Source: Actinomycetospora sp. NBRC 106378 (lineage in GTDB: Bacteria > Actinomycetota > Actinomycetes > Mycobacteriales > Pseudonocardiaceae). Taken from it: a stretch of DNA of 64,000 nucleotides. Shown piece after piece: positions 42,986 to 52,607 of this stretch. The position numbers were made by a program, and so were the translations under genes. The notes beneath the pieces were generated by a model. That model had not been told where the DNA came from. It saw only the letters and a list, made by a program, of their open reading frames with translations, and ran no database searches. The stretch spans positions 1-64,000 of the forward strand of contig NZ_BSTT01000010.1 in assembly GCF_030269685.1 (NCBI RefSeq). Direction: 5' to 3'. Position 1 is the stretch's first letter. Every line of letters starts with the position of its first letter.

Positions 42986-43026
42986 GGCGGACAGTCTCCC
43001 GTCCGGATCGGTACACCGGCCGCGGT

Positions 43027-43153
43027 GTCACTGTGACGGGTTGCACTCCGGCCCGACGGGGAACACGCCGTCCGGACGAAGGGGACCTTGGCGCGACGAT
43101 CGTGGCAGGGTTGCCCCACCGGGTCGGCGTCGTGACGCTGCGCACAGGGTCAC
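43027..43153 (+). promoter_or_regulatory. Dyads in the acs upstream region
   Basis: GTCAC-T-GTGAC (43027-43037) and GTGAC-N12-GTCAC (43132-43153) are perfect inverted repeats in the 213-bp leader of acs. acs genes of actinobacteria are controlled by CRP/GlxR- and RamB-type regulators, whose sites contain TGTGA/TCACA-like halves. These are candidates only. Confidence 0.35.
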
Positions 43154-43198
43154 GCCCTGCCCGGCCAGTGGACAGAGCGAGGAACCGGAGGCCAGCGG

Positions 43199-45139
<1,941 letters not shown>

Positions 45140-45147
45140 GTGCTCCG

Positions 45148-45193
45148 CAGGTGAGCACTGTTCCGTGCCCTGGCACGGATCAGTGCTCACCTG
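45148..45193. terminator. Nested hairpin repeat (CAGGTGAGCA family), copy 2, between acs and plsC
   Basis: Outer arms CAGGTGAGCACTG (45148-45160) and CAGTGCTCACCTG (45181-45193), 13 bp perfect. Inner stem CCGTGCC-CT-GGCACGG (45163-45178). The total is strong and symmetric, between convergent genes, so it can end transcription from both sides. The right arm also encodes the last three codons and stop of the acyltransferase. The arms match the element at 18371-18416. Confidence 0.75.
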
Positions 45194-46109
45194 CCGGAGG
45201 CACTTCCCCGCGCAGGATCGCCAGCTCGTCGGTGACCCGGCCCATGATCCGGTCGGTCGCCTCCTGCAGGGCCTTCCGCTGCCCCTGCTTGCCGACCAGG
45301 TCGGCCAGCTCCACCGGCGCTCCGGCCAGCACCCGCAACGTGGCGCGCGGGACGAGGGTGCCGACCTTCGCCGTGGGCGGCAGCAGGTGGTTCGCCCCCC
45401 ACTGGCCGACCGGGATGACGGGCGCCCCCGTCGCGAGCGCCATGCGCGCGATCCCGGTGTGGGCCTTCTGCGGCCAGCCGTCGGACTCGTGCGGGAAGCC
45501 GCCCTCGGGGTAGACCACGACGCACTCGCCGCGGTTGACCGCGTCCACCGCCGCCCGGTAGGCCTCGATGCCCGACGCCTTGCGGTCCACCGGGATGTGC
45601 CGGCCACCGCGCAGCGGCGCGCCCACGACCTTCATCCCCCACAGTTCCTGCATCGCGAGGAACCGCGGGATGCGTCCCTGCGCCATGCAGTAGGCGACGA
45701 GCACGATCGGGTCGACGTGCGTGAGGTGGTTGACCGCCACCAGCACCCCGCCCTGCTTCGGCAGGTTGCGGCCGCCGCGGAAGTCCCACCGCGCCACGGC
45801 CATGAGCACCGGCCACAGCACCTCGATGGCGAAGCCGTACCCGAAGCCGCGGTCGCGTCGCGGCATGAGCAGCCAGATCAGCAGCTTGCGCCACAGCCGC
45901 ATCGGACGACCCGGCGGCCGCCGGTCGTGCCCCTGCGTGATCCGCCGCACCGTCGGGTGCGGGCGCGGCTGCTCCGCGTGCTGCGGGGCCTCCGGCCCGG
46001 TCCCGACGGCCGGTCCGCCCGCCGGTTCGCCCGCCGGATCGGGCGGGGGTGCGGCGAGGGGGGACGGGCCCTCCTCGGGAAGGGGAGGCTGCGGCGCCTG
46101 GGAGGACAT
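45180..46109 (-). CDS. PlsC-like acyltransferase
   Basis: 309 residues from ATG 46109; further upstream Met codons (46172, 46121) lack support. A Pro/Glu/Ala-rich N-terminal extension of about 65 residues precedes a short hydrophobic segment. The acyltransferase motifs are 'AVNHLTHVDPIVL' (NHx4D, about 123), 'GGRHIPVDRK' (about 158) and 'VVYPEGGFP' (about 187). Probably makes phosphatidic acid from lysophosphatidic acid. Divergent from the cyclopropane synthase and in the same lipid region. Confidence 0.9.
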   Translation of the reverse strand: MSSQAPQPPLPEEGPSPLAAPPPDPAGEPAGGPAVGTGPEAPQHAEQPRPHPTVRRITQGHDRRPPGRPMRLWRKLLIWLLMPRRDRGFGYGFAIEVLWPVLMAVARWDFRGGRNLPKQGGVLVAVNHLTHVDPIVLVAYCMAQGRIPRFLAMQELWGMKVVGAPLRGGRHIPVDRKASGIEAYRAAVDAVNRGECVVVYPEGGFPHESDGWPQKAHTGIARMALATGAPVIPVGQWGANHLLPPTAKVGTLVPRATLRVLAGAPVELADLVGKQGQRKALQEATDRIMGRVTDELAILRGEVPPAGEH

Positions 46110-46234
46110 GCCCCGGATCATGTCGTGTCGTTCGCGGTGCCCGCATGAGTAGTTCTCCGCGGCACGCCGCACCGAACCGTCGGCGGCGCTGCCCCGATGA
46201 TCCTGCCGAGGTCGATCGAACAGCAGGAGGACGT

Positions 46235-47575
46235 ATGGCAGGCGCAGCGACCCGGGTGGTCCGGGCGGCGAGCAGGTTCGTCGAGGGGCAGCTGCCCGTC
46301 CGGATCCGCGCGTGGGACGGCAGCGAGGACGGCGCCGCCCGGGAGTCGGGCGCCCCCGTCGTCGTGCTGAGGCACCGCCGCGCGCTGCGGCGGCTGCTGT
46401 GGCAGCCGGGCGAGATGGGCCTGGCGCACGCCTACGTCTCCGGCGACCTCGACGTCGAGGGCGACCTCGGCGAGGGCCTCACCGCGATGTGGGGTCTGGT
46501 CCGCGACGGGGCGGTGAAGCCGCGCAAGCCCGGCGTCACCGAGCTGCCCGGCCTGATCGCGAGCGCGGCCCGGCTCGGCCTGCTCGGCCCGAGGCCCGCG
46601 CCGCCGCCCGAGGCGATCCGGCTGCCGCGGTTCGCGAAGCTGCACTCCAAGCTGCGCGACCGGGCGGTGATCCACCACCACTACGACGCCGGCAACGACT
46701 TCTACGAGCTCATCCTCGACCGGAACATGGCCTACTCGTCGGGCTACTGGACCGACCTGTCGGCGCCGGTGACCGACGAGAACCTGGTGGCGGCGCAGGA
46801 CGCCAAGCTCGACATGATCTGCCGCAAGCTCGGGCTCGGGCCGGGCTCGACGCTGCTCGACGTCGGGTGCGGCTGGGGCTCGCTGCCCATCCACGCCGCC
46901 AAGCACTTCGGCGCGCACGTGCGCGGCGTGACGATCGCGACCGAGCAGCGCGACCACATCAACCAGCGCATCCGCGCCGAGGGCCTGGCCGACAAGGTGC
47001 AGGTCGACCTCGTGGACTACCGCGACGTGCCGACCCGCATCGAGGGCTACGGCGAGTTCGACGCGGTGTCGAGCATCGAGATGGGCGAGCACGTCGGCGA
47101 CGGCAACTACCCGACGTTCGCGTCGATCCTGTTCGGCGCGCTGCACCCGGGCGGGCGGGCGCTCGTGCAGCAGATGTCGCGGCGCCCCGGCGACCACCCC
47201 GGCGGCGGCCCGTTCATCGAGACCTACGTGACGCCGGACATGGTCATGCGGCCGGTCGGGGACACCCTGACGCTCCTGCAGCGGGCCGGGCTCGAGGTCC
47301 GCGACGTCCATGTCATGCGCGAGCACTACGTGCCGACCTGCCGTGCCTGGATCGCCACCCTGGAGGCGAACTGGGACCGCGCGGTGGCGCTCGCCGGCGA
47401 GCGCGGCGCGCGGATGTGGCGGCTCTACCTCGTCGGCGCGGCACTCGCGTTCGAGGAGAACCGGATGGGCGTCGACCAGATCCTCCTGACCCGACCCACG
47501 GCGACCGGTCGGTCCGGGATGCCCGCGACCCGTGCGACGTTCGAACCGGCGCCGGTGGGTATTCCGGCGTCATGA
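46235..47575 (+). CDS. Cyclopropane-fatty-acyl-phospholipid synthase family methyltransferase
   Basis: 446 residues from an ATG with AGGAGG five bases upstream. SAM motif 'LLDVGCGWGSLPIHAAKHFG' (about 206-225), 'EMGEHVGDGNY' with the bicarbonate-site Glu, and 'HYDAGNDFYELILDRNMAYSSGYW' (about 148), the CFA hallmark. It adds a methylene or methyl group from SAM to unsaturated phospholipid acyl chains. ATGA overlap with the DUF1295 gene. Actinobacterial paralogues can make 10-methyl or methoxy/keto chains, so the product is open. Confidence 0.93.
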   Translation: MAGAATRVVRAASRFVEGQLPVRIRAWDGSEDGAARESGAPVVVLRHRRALRRLLWQPGEMGLAHAYVSGDLDVEGDLGEGLTAMWGLVRDGAVKPRKPGVTELPGLIASAARLGLLGPRPAPPPEAIRLPRFAKLHSKLRDRAVIHHHYDAGNDFYELILDRNMAYSSGYWTDLSAPVTDENLVAAQDAKLDMICRKLGLGPGSTLLDVGCGWGSLPIHAAKHFGAHVRGVTIATEQRDHINQRIRAEGLADKVQVDLVDYRDVPTRIEGYGEFDAVSSIEMGEHVGDGNYPTFASILFGALHPGGRALVQQMSRRPGDHPGGGPFIETYVTPDMVMRPVGDTLTLLQRAGLEVRDVHVMREHYVPTCRAWIATLEANWDRAVALAGERGARMWRLYLVGAALAFEENRMGVDQILLTRPTATGRSGMPATRATFEPAPVGIPAS

Positions 47576-48396
47576 GCTTCGACTGGGCGGCCGCCGGCAT
47601 CCTGCTGGCGGTCGCCGTCGCCGTCGTCGTCGTGACCTTCGCGGTGACGCTCCTGGTGGCACGCGCGGTGGGGAAGCACTCGGTCGTCGACGTGACGTGG
47701 GGGCTGGGGTTCGCCCTGATCGCGGTGTCGGCGTACGTGACGTCGGGGCTGCTCGGCGTCGGGAACGGCACGGTGCGGCTCGTCGCGCTGCTGCTCCCGG
47801 TGATCTGGGGCCTCCGGCTGGCGATCTACATCGGCTGGCGCAACCACGGCAAGGGCGAGGACCCGCGCTACTCCGAGATGCTCGGCGAGGACCACGCGCC
47901 GGGGGCGACCACCTGGACCGTCGTCCGCAAGGTCTACCTGACCCAGGCCGGCGTGCAGCTGGTCGTCGTGCTGCCCGTCCTCGCGGCGATGGTGCGCACG
48001 TCGACGGAGTCCGTGCTGCTGGTGCTCGGCGCGCTCGTGTGGCTGGTCGGCTTCTTCTTCGAGTCGGTCGGCGACGCCCAGCTCGCCCGGTTCAAGGCGA
48101 ACCCCGACAACAAGGGGAAGATCCTCGACTCCGGCCTGTGGCGCCTCACCCGGCACCCGAACTACTTCGGCGACTTCTGCGTGTGGTGGGGCATCTTCCT
48201 GGTGGCGGCCGGGCACCCGGCCGCGCTCGTCAGCGTCGTCGGGCCGGTGCTGATGAGCTACCTGCTCATCAACGTGACCGGCAAGGAGCTGACGGAGAAG
48301 GGGATGTCCGACCGGCCCGGGTACGCCGAGTACGTCGAGCGCACCAGCGGGTTCTTCCCGCTGCCGCCCGGTTCCGCCCCCGCCCGCGCGACCTAG
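47572..48396 (+). CDS. DUF1295 membrane protein (steroid 5-alpha-reductase-like fold)
   Basis: 274 residues with about seven membrane helices. The C-terminal 'LTRHPNYFGDFCVWWGIFLVA' (about 203-223) and 'KELTEKGMSDRPGYAEYVERTSGFFP' are typical of the family, which uses NAD(P)H to reduce double bonds in related enzymes. Overlaps the CFA synthase by 4 nt. In many bacteria DUF1295, CFA synthase, a COG2907 flavoprotein and DUF1365 occur together, so it probably alters the same acyl chains. Confidence 0.92.
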   Translation: MSFDWAAAGILLAVAVAVVVVTFAVTLLVARAVGKHSVVDVTWGLGFALIAVSAYVTSGLLGVGNGTVRLVALLLPVIWGLRLAIYIGWRNHGKGEDPRYSEMLGEDHAPGATTWTVVRKVYLTQAGVQLVVVLPVLAAMVRTSTESVLLVLGALVWLVGFFFESVGDAQLARFKANPDNKGKILDSGLWRLTRHPNYFGDFCVWWGIFLVAAGHPAALVSVVGPVLMSYLLINVTGKELTEKGMSDRPGYAEYVERTSGFFPLPPGSAPARAT

Positions 48397-48405
48397 GAGT
48401 CTCCC

Positions 48406-48807
48406 GTGACCACGCTCCCCGACGCCCTCGTCGAGCTGCTGCGCCGACCGGCGCCCTGCTTCATCGCCACCCTCATGCCCGACGGGTCGCCGCAGATGAC
48501 CGAGACGTGGGTCGACACCGACGGTGAGCACGTCGTGGTGAACGTGGTCGGCGGCATGCAGAAGGCGCGCAACGTCGCCCGCGACGCCCGGGTGGCGCTG
48601 AACGTCGCCGACCCCGACCAGCCGGCGCGCTACTACGGGATCCGCGGCCGCGTGGTGGAGACGACCACGGAGGGCGGCAAGGAGCACATCGAGGAGCTCT
48701 CGCAGCGCTACCTCGGCCGGCCCTACCCGAACTTCTCCGGGAACCCCGACGAGACGCGGGTGATCCTCCGGATCGCTGCGGACTCGATCCACTCGCCCAT
48801 GGGGTGA
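48406..48807 (+). CDS. PPOX-class F420-dependent oxidoreductase
   Basis: 133 residues from GTG 48406, ten bases after the DUF1295 stop. Split-barrel flavin/F420-binding fold: 'PCFIATLMPDGSPQMTETWV' (17-36), 'NVVGGMQKARNVARDARVAL' (46-65) and 'IRGRVVETTTEGGKEHIEELSQRYL'. The family reduces substrates with F420H2 in actinobacteria. It may supply the reducing step in the lipid operon, although co-transcription is the only evidence. Confidence 0.9.
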   Translation: MTTLPDALVELLRRPAPCFIATLMPDGSPQMTETWVDTDGEHVVVNVVGGMQKARNVARDARVALNVADPDQPARYYGIRGRVVETTTEGGKEHIEELSQRYLGRPYPNFSGNPDETRVILRIAADSIHSPMG

Positions 48808-48820
48808 GCCCGGCCCCGGA

Positions 48821-48871
48821 ACGAGCGAACGGCACTCTCGCAGCGTCGGTGTGCGCGAGAGTGCCGCTCGT
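48821..48871. terminator. Strong bidirectional terminator hairpin
   Basis: CGGCACTCTCGC (48830-48841) pairs perfectly with GCGAGAGTGCCG (48855-48866). The stem extends through ACGAG/CTCGT (48821-48825/48867-48871) after a 4-nt bulge. It lies between the convergent PPOX and peroxiredoxin genes. Confidence 0.75.
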
Positions 48872-48880
48872 CCAGGACGC

Positions 48881-49342
48881 TCAGTTCTCGCGGCGCTTGC
48901 GCAGCGTGGCGAGGGCGGAGTCGGCGTGCTCGTCGAACTTCATCTCGCCCGTGATCACCTCGAGGACCGTCCGGTCGGTGTCGATCACGAAGGTCTTGCG
49001 CTTGATCGGCAGCACCGGCAGCCACGAGCGCTTCGCGTCGAACTTCTTCGCGACCTCGCCCTTCGGGTCCGAGAGCAGCGGGTAGTCGAACGAGTTCGCC
49101 TGGGAGAACGTGTGCTGCTTCTCCACCGAGTCCGCGCTGATGCCCACCCGCTGCGCGCCGACCTCCGCGAACTCCGTCGCGAGGTCCCGGAAGTGGCAGC
49201 TCTCCTGCGTGCACCCGCCCGAGCTCGCGAGCGGGTAGAAGAACAGGACCACCGGCCCGTTCGTCAGCAGCTCCGACAGCGTCCGGGTGGCCCCGGTGTC
49301 GTCGGCGAGCGAGAAGTCGGGCGCGGTGTCTCCGGCCTTCAT
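48881..49342 (-). CDS. Peroxiredoxin (BCP/AhpE-like)
   Basis: 153 residues. Thioredoxin fold with 'APDFSLADDTG' and 'PVVLFFYPLASSGGCTQESCHFRD'-type active-site region (C44 peroxidatic by position, C49 a possible resolving residue). The usual Thr before the peroxidatic Cys is replaced in 'ASSGGC', so activity may differ. 'GVSADSVEKQ'-like 'ISADSVEKQHTF' and 'RKTFVIDTD' fit the family. It reduces hydroperoxides, possibly of lipids given the neighbours. Own minus-strand unit inside the lipid region. Confidence 0.9.
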   Translation of the reverse strand: MKAGDTAPDFSLADDTGATRTLSELLTNGPVVLFFYPLASSGGCTQESCHFRDLATEFAEVGAQRVGISADSVEKQHTFSQANSFDYPLLSDPKGEVAKKFDAKRSWLPVLPIKRKTFVIDTDRTVLEVITGEMKFDEHADSALATLRKRREN

Positions 49343-49470
49343 CAGTGGGGTCCCCTTCGTGACGTCGGGTGTCGGTGCGCGTTCGATTCCGATCCTCCCG
49401 CGGTTCACCCGTGATCCGGACCTCACGGTCGCACCCGACCCGGCGTCGGGAAGGGGCCGAAGATGGAGCC

Positions 49471-50181
49471 ATGACCCTTCCCCGGCTGGAGCCGGCCTCA
49501 CCCCACGGGGACGGCCGTGCCGGTGTCGTCCTCGTGCTGCACGGCGGCCGGCCCGACGGGCACCAGGGCGCGGGCGGCTTCCTGCTCTCGCACGTGCGGA
49601 TGGTGCCGTTCGGGCAGGCGGTCGCGCGGACCGGCGCCCGGCGCGGCGTGGAGACCGAGCTGCTGCGCTACCGGGTGCGGGGCTGGAACGCCCCCGACCT
49701 CGACCCGGTCGTCGACGCCCGGTGGGCCCTCGACGAGCTCCGCCGCCGCCACGGGCGCGACGTCCGGGTGGTGCTGGTCGGACACTCCATGGGCGCGCGG
49801 GCCGCACTGCGGGTGGGGGACGACCCGAACGTCGTCGGGATCGCCGCCCTGGCCCCGTGGATCGAGCGGAACGAGCCGTGGCAGCACCTGCGCGGGCAGA
49901 CGCTGCTCGTGGCGCACGGCGACCGGGAACGGATGACCGACCCGCGCGCCTCGTTGTGGTTCGCACGTCAGGTCTCGACGATCAGCGACCGCGTCGCCCG
50001 GTTCGACGTCCACGGTGACGGCCACGCGATGCTGCGGCGCGCGGGGGAGTGGCACGGCCTCACCGCCCGGTTCGCCCTGGCGGCGCTCGGTCTCGAACCG
50101 TTCGAGCCCGCCGTCGCGAACGCGATGGCGGTCGGTGCCCCCGAGGGCCTGTCCGTCCCGCTCTCCGCCTCGACCGTCTGA
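49471..50181 (+). CDS. Alpha/beta hydrolase
   Basis: 236 residues from ATG 49471 (GGAGCC just upstream; an earlier in-frame ATG at 49369 gives an Arg-rich, unlikely N-terminus). 'VLVLHGGRPDG' oxyanion strand (20-30), nucleophile 'VGHSMGARAAL' (Ser about 109), acid in 'VAHGDRERMT' (about 151) and base in 'VHGDGHAML' (about 186). Possibly an esterase or lipase. Ten bases before the FAD-protein gene, so probably one operon. A GACCCGNCGTCGGGA motif is directly upstream (49437). Confidence 0.88.
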   Translation: MTLPRLEPASPHGDGRAGVVLVLHGGRPDGHQGAGGFLLSHVRMVPFGQAVARTGARRGVETELLRYRVRGWNAPDLDPVVDARWALDELRRRHGRDVRVVLVGHSMGARAALRVGDDPNVVGIAALAPWIERNEPWQHLRGQTLLVAHGDRERMTDPRASLWFARQVSTISDRVARFDVHGDGHAMLRRAGEWHGLTARFALAALGLEPFEPAVANAMAVGAPEGLSVPLSASTV

Positions 50182-50191
50182 GGAGTCGCCC

Positions 50192-51436
50192 GTGTCCCGT
50201 GACCGTGTCGCCGTGATCGGGGCCGGGGTGTCCGGCCTGACGGCCGCCTACGTGCTGCAGCGGGCCCACGACGTCACGCTCTTCGAGGCCGAGTCCCGCC
50301 TCGGCGGGCACGCGCACACCCACGACCTCGCGAACGTGAGCGTCGACTCCGGCTTCATCGTCCACAACCACGCGACCTACCCGAACCTCATCCGCCTGTT
50401 CGGCGAGCTCGGGGTGGCCACGCAGGACTCCGAGATGTCGATGAGCGTCCGCGACGAGTCGAGCGGCCTGGAGTACGCCGGGGCCCGCGGCGCGGCCGGC
50501 CTGTTCGCCCAGAAGCGCAACCTCGCGAACCCGCGCCACCTCGCGATGCTCGCCGAGGTGCTGCGCTTCCACCGGGCCGCCCGGCGGACCCTCTCCGGCC
50601 ACACCGAGCTCGCCGAGGAGGTGACGCTCGGCGAGTTCCTCCGGGCGCACCGCTTCTCGCGGTACTTCGTGGACACGTTCGCGGTGCCCGTCGTGTCGGC
50701 GGTCTGGTCGTCGGGCGCAGAGCTGTCGATGCAGTACCCGGCGCGCTACCTGTTCGCCTTCCTCGCGAACCACGGGCTGCTCTCGGTCGGCGGCTCGCAC
50801 CAGTGGAAGACCGTCGTCGGCGGCTCGGCGCGCTACGTCGAGAAGGCCGCCAAGGGCCTGTCGGCGGTCGAGGTGTCGACGCCGGTGCGTTCCGTCGCGC
50901 GGGCGGGCGAGGGCTTCGAGGTCCGTGACGACGCGGACGTGGCGCACACGTTCGACCGGGTCGTGATCGCGACGCACGCGCCCACCGCGCTGTCGATGCT
51001 CGCCGCGCCGACGGCCGACGAGCAGGCCGTGCTGGGTGCCTTCGAGTACTCGGCCAACGAGACGTGGCTGCACACCGACAGCTCGATCCTGCCGAAGGCC
51101 CCCGCGGCCCGCGCGTCGTGGAACCTGCTGCGCGTCCCCGGCGACGACCGCGTGCTGGTCAGCTACGACATGACCCGGCTGATGCGTCTGGACACGCCCG
51201 AGACCTACGTGGTCACCCTCAACGCCACCGACCGCGTCGACCCCGCGACCGTGATCGCGAAGATGGACTACGAGCACCCGGCCTACACGCCGGCATCGGT
51301 GACCGCGCAGCACCGGCTGCCCGGGCTCAACGACGGCCGGATCGCGTTCGCGGGCGCCTACCACGGCTGGGGCTTCCACGAGGACGGCTGCGCGTCGGGT
51401 GTGCGCGCGGCCGCCTCGCTCGGGGTGGAGTGGTGA
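50192..51436 (+). CDS. FAD-dependent amine-oxidase-like protein (COG2907)
   Basis: 414 residues from a GTG with AGGAG upstream. Dinucleotide-binding 'VAVIGAGVSGLTAAYVLQ' (6-23) and 'FEAESRLGGHAHTH' (about 32-45), then 'VDSGFIVHNHATYPNL', typical of COG2907. C-terminal 'IAFAGAYHGWGFHEDGC' closes the FAD site. Genomic association with CFA synthase and DUF1365 is known in many phyla, which suggests oxidation or desaturation of modified acyl chains. The reaction is not established for this protein. Confidence 0.9.
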   Translation: MSRDRVAVIGAGVSGLTAAYVLQRAHDVTLFEAESRLGGHAHTHDLANVSVDSGFIVHNHATYPNLIRLFGELGVATQDSEMSMSVRDESSGLEYAGARGAAGLFAQKRNLANPRHLAMLAEVLRFHRAARRTLSGHTELAEEVTLGEFLRAHRFSRYFVDTFAVPVVSAVWSSGAELSMQYPARYLFAFLANHGLLSVGGSHQWKTVVGGSARYVEKAAKGLSAVEVSTPVRSVARAGEGFEVRDDADVAHTFDRVVIATHAPTALSMLAAPTADEQAVLGAFEYSANETWLHTDSSILPKAPAARASWNLLRVPGDDRVLVSYDMTRLMRLDTPETYVVTLNATDRVDPATVIAKMDYEHPAYTPASVTAQHRLPGLNDGRIAFAGAYHGWGFHEDGCASGVRAAASLGVEW

Positions 51437-52179
51437 CCTCGGAGGTGACCTCGCTGTACGAGGTGCTGGTCGAACACCGGCGCTCGCAGACGCTCGAGGA
51501 CGCGTTCACGCACCGCATGTACCTGTGGCTGGTGGACCTGGACGACCTGCCGTCGTTCCCGGGGGTCTCCTTCCGCGGCGCCGACCACCTCGGCGACCCC
51601 GCCCGCACCATCCGCGAGAACCTCGACGCGTTCCTCGCGGCGCAGGGCCGGGAACGCCCGGCCCGCGTGCTGATGCTCGCCCACCCCCGGACGTTCGGGT
51701 ACGTCTTCAACCCGATCTCGCTGTACTGGGCCTACTCCGCGACCGGCGCGCTGAGTGCCGTCGTCGCCGAGGTCCACAACACCTACGGCGGCCGGCGCCA
51801 CTACCTGCTCGACGTCGACGACGCCGGGCGCGCCCGCGTGGACAAGGACTTCTACGTCTCACCGTTCTTCCCCGTCGACGGCGAGTACCGGATGAAGGTG
51901 CCCGAGCCGGGGGAGACGCTGTCGGCCACGGTGGTGCTCCGCCGCGAGGGTCCCGACGGCGAGCTCGCGACGGCCTTCGTCGCGACCATGCGCGGGACCC
52001 GGCGGGCGGCCACCCGACGAGCGGTGCTGCGTGCGGTGCTGCGGCACCCGCTCGTCACCCACCGGGTCTCGCTCGCCATCCGCCGTCGGGGGATCTCGCT
52101 CTACCTGCGGGGGCTGCCCGTCGTGAAGCGGACCCCGGCCGACGTCGACCGCGGGCTCGGGCAGCTCGAGCGGGTCTGA
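51433..52179 (+). CDS. DUF1365 family protein
   Basis: 248 residues from a GTG overlapping the FAD protein by 4 nt. 'LYEVLVEHRRSQTLEDAFTHRMYLWLVDLD' (7-36), 'RVLMLAHPRTFGYVFNPISLYWAY' and 'VDKDFYVSPFFPVDGEYRM' are all family marks. No catalytic motif is recognised. The strict linkage to COG2907 and CFA synthase implies a role in the same lipid-modification pathway. Last gene before the repeat island. Confidence 0.9.
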   Translation: MTSEVTSLYEVLVEHRRSQTLEDAFTHRMYLWLVDLDDLPSFPGVSFRGADHLGDPARTIRENLDAFLAAQGRERPARVLMLAHPRTFGYVFNPISLYWAYSATGALSAVVAEVHNTYGGRRHYLLDVDDAGRARVDKDFYVSPFFPVDGEYRMKVPEPGETLSATVVLRREGPDGELATAFVATMRGTRRAATRRAVLRAVLRHPLVTHRVSLAIRRRGISLYLRGLPVVKRTPADVDRGLGQLERV

Positions 52180-52280
52180 TCTCTGCGCGTCGCGCACACA
52201 CTCGGGCCGGTGGACGGACCGGTCCTGGCGACCCCTGCGCGTCACGCACACGTCTCCGGATCGAGGACGTCCCGCGTGAC

Positions 52281-52340
52281 CGCGAGGTGCACGTGGGGCA
52301 GGTTCACGGGTTGCCTGGCATGCCTGGTGTGCACTTCGCG
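52281..52340. repeat. 60-bp palindromic element (20-20-20), copy A
   Basis: Left arm CGCGAGGTGCACGTGGGGCA (52281-52300), 20-bp loop, right arm TGCCTGGTGTGCACTTCGCG (52321-52340). The arms pair with five mismatches. The left arm is identical to that of copy B. Confidence 0.85.
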
Positions 52341-52363
52341 AACGGGGCGGCGGGCCTGGCGTT

Positions 52364-52423
52364 CGCGAGGTGCACGTGGGGCAGGTTCACGGGTCGCGCG
52401 GCATGCCTCACGTGCACCTCGCG
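52364..52423. repeat. 60-bp palindromic element (20-20-20), copy B
   Basis: Left arm CGCGAGGTGCACGTGGGGCA (52364-52383), 20-bp loop (52384-52403), right arm TGCCTCACGTGCACCTCGCG (52404-52423). Nineteen of twenty positions pair, and the remaining one would be a G-U pair in RNA. Direct repeat of copy A at an 83-bp spacing. Confidence 0.9.
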
Positions 52424-52607
52424 GAGGCGCGGGCCCCGAATTGCGGGAGTGTGGGCTCGATGCGCCGGGGCGGCCAGGTCGATCGTCGACCCTTCTCGGA
52501 TGTGTGCGGGACGCGCAGGGGTCGGCCGGATCGTTGGGCCGAGTCCCCGAAGTGTGTGCGGGACGCAACCCTGTCTCGACGGGTTCCGCGGGCGCAGACT
52601 GCGGGAC

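Larger units (their letters stand above)
52183..52573. repeat. Repeat island: four 23-27-bp repeats, two forward and two inverted
   Basis: Forward copies: CTGCGCGTCGCGCACACACT plus flank (52183-52205) and 52235-52260. Inverted copies: 52496-52518 and 52547-52573. They share TGCG(C/T)GTC-C-GCACACA. The two pairs bracket the two 60-bp palindromes at 52281-52423. The 428 bp between DUF1365 and the GNAT gene contain no coding frame of their own. Confidence 0.75.

Noticed and set aside
52183-52573. CRISPR array at the repeat island
   Set aside because: Repeats are few, differ in orientation and are irregularly spaced; there are no spacers of equal length and no cas genes in the window.
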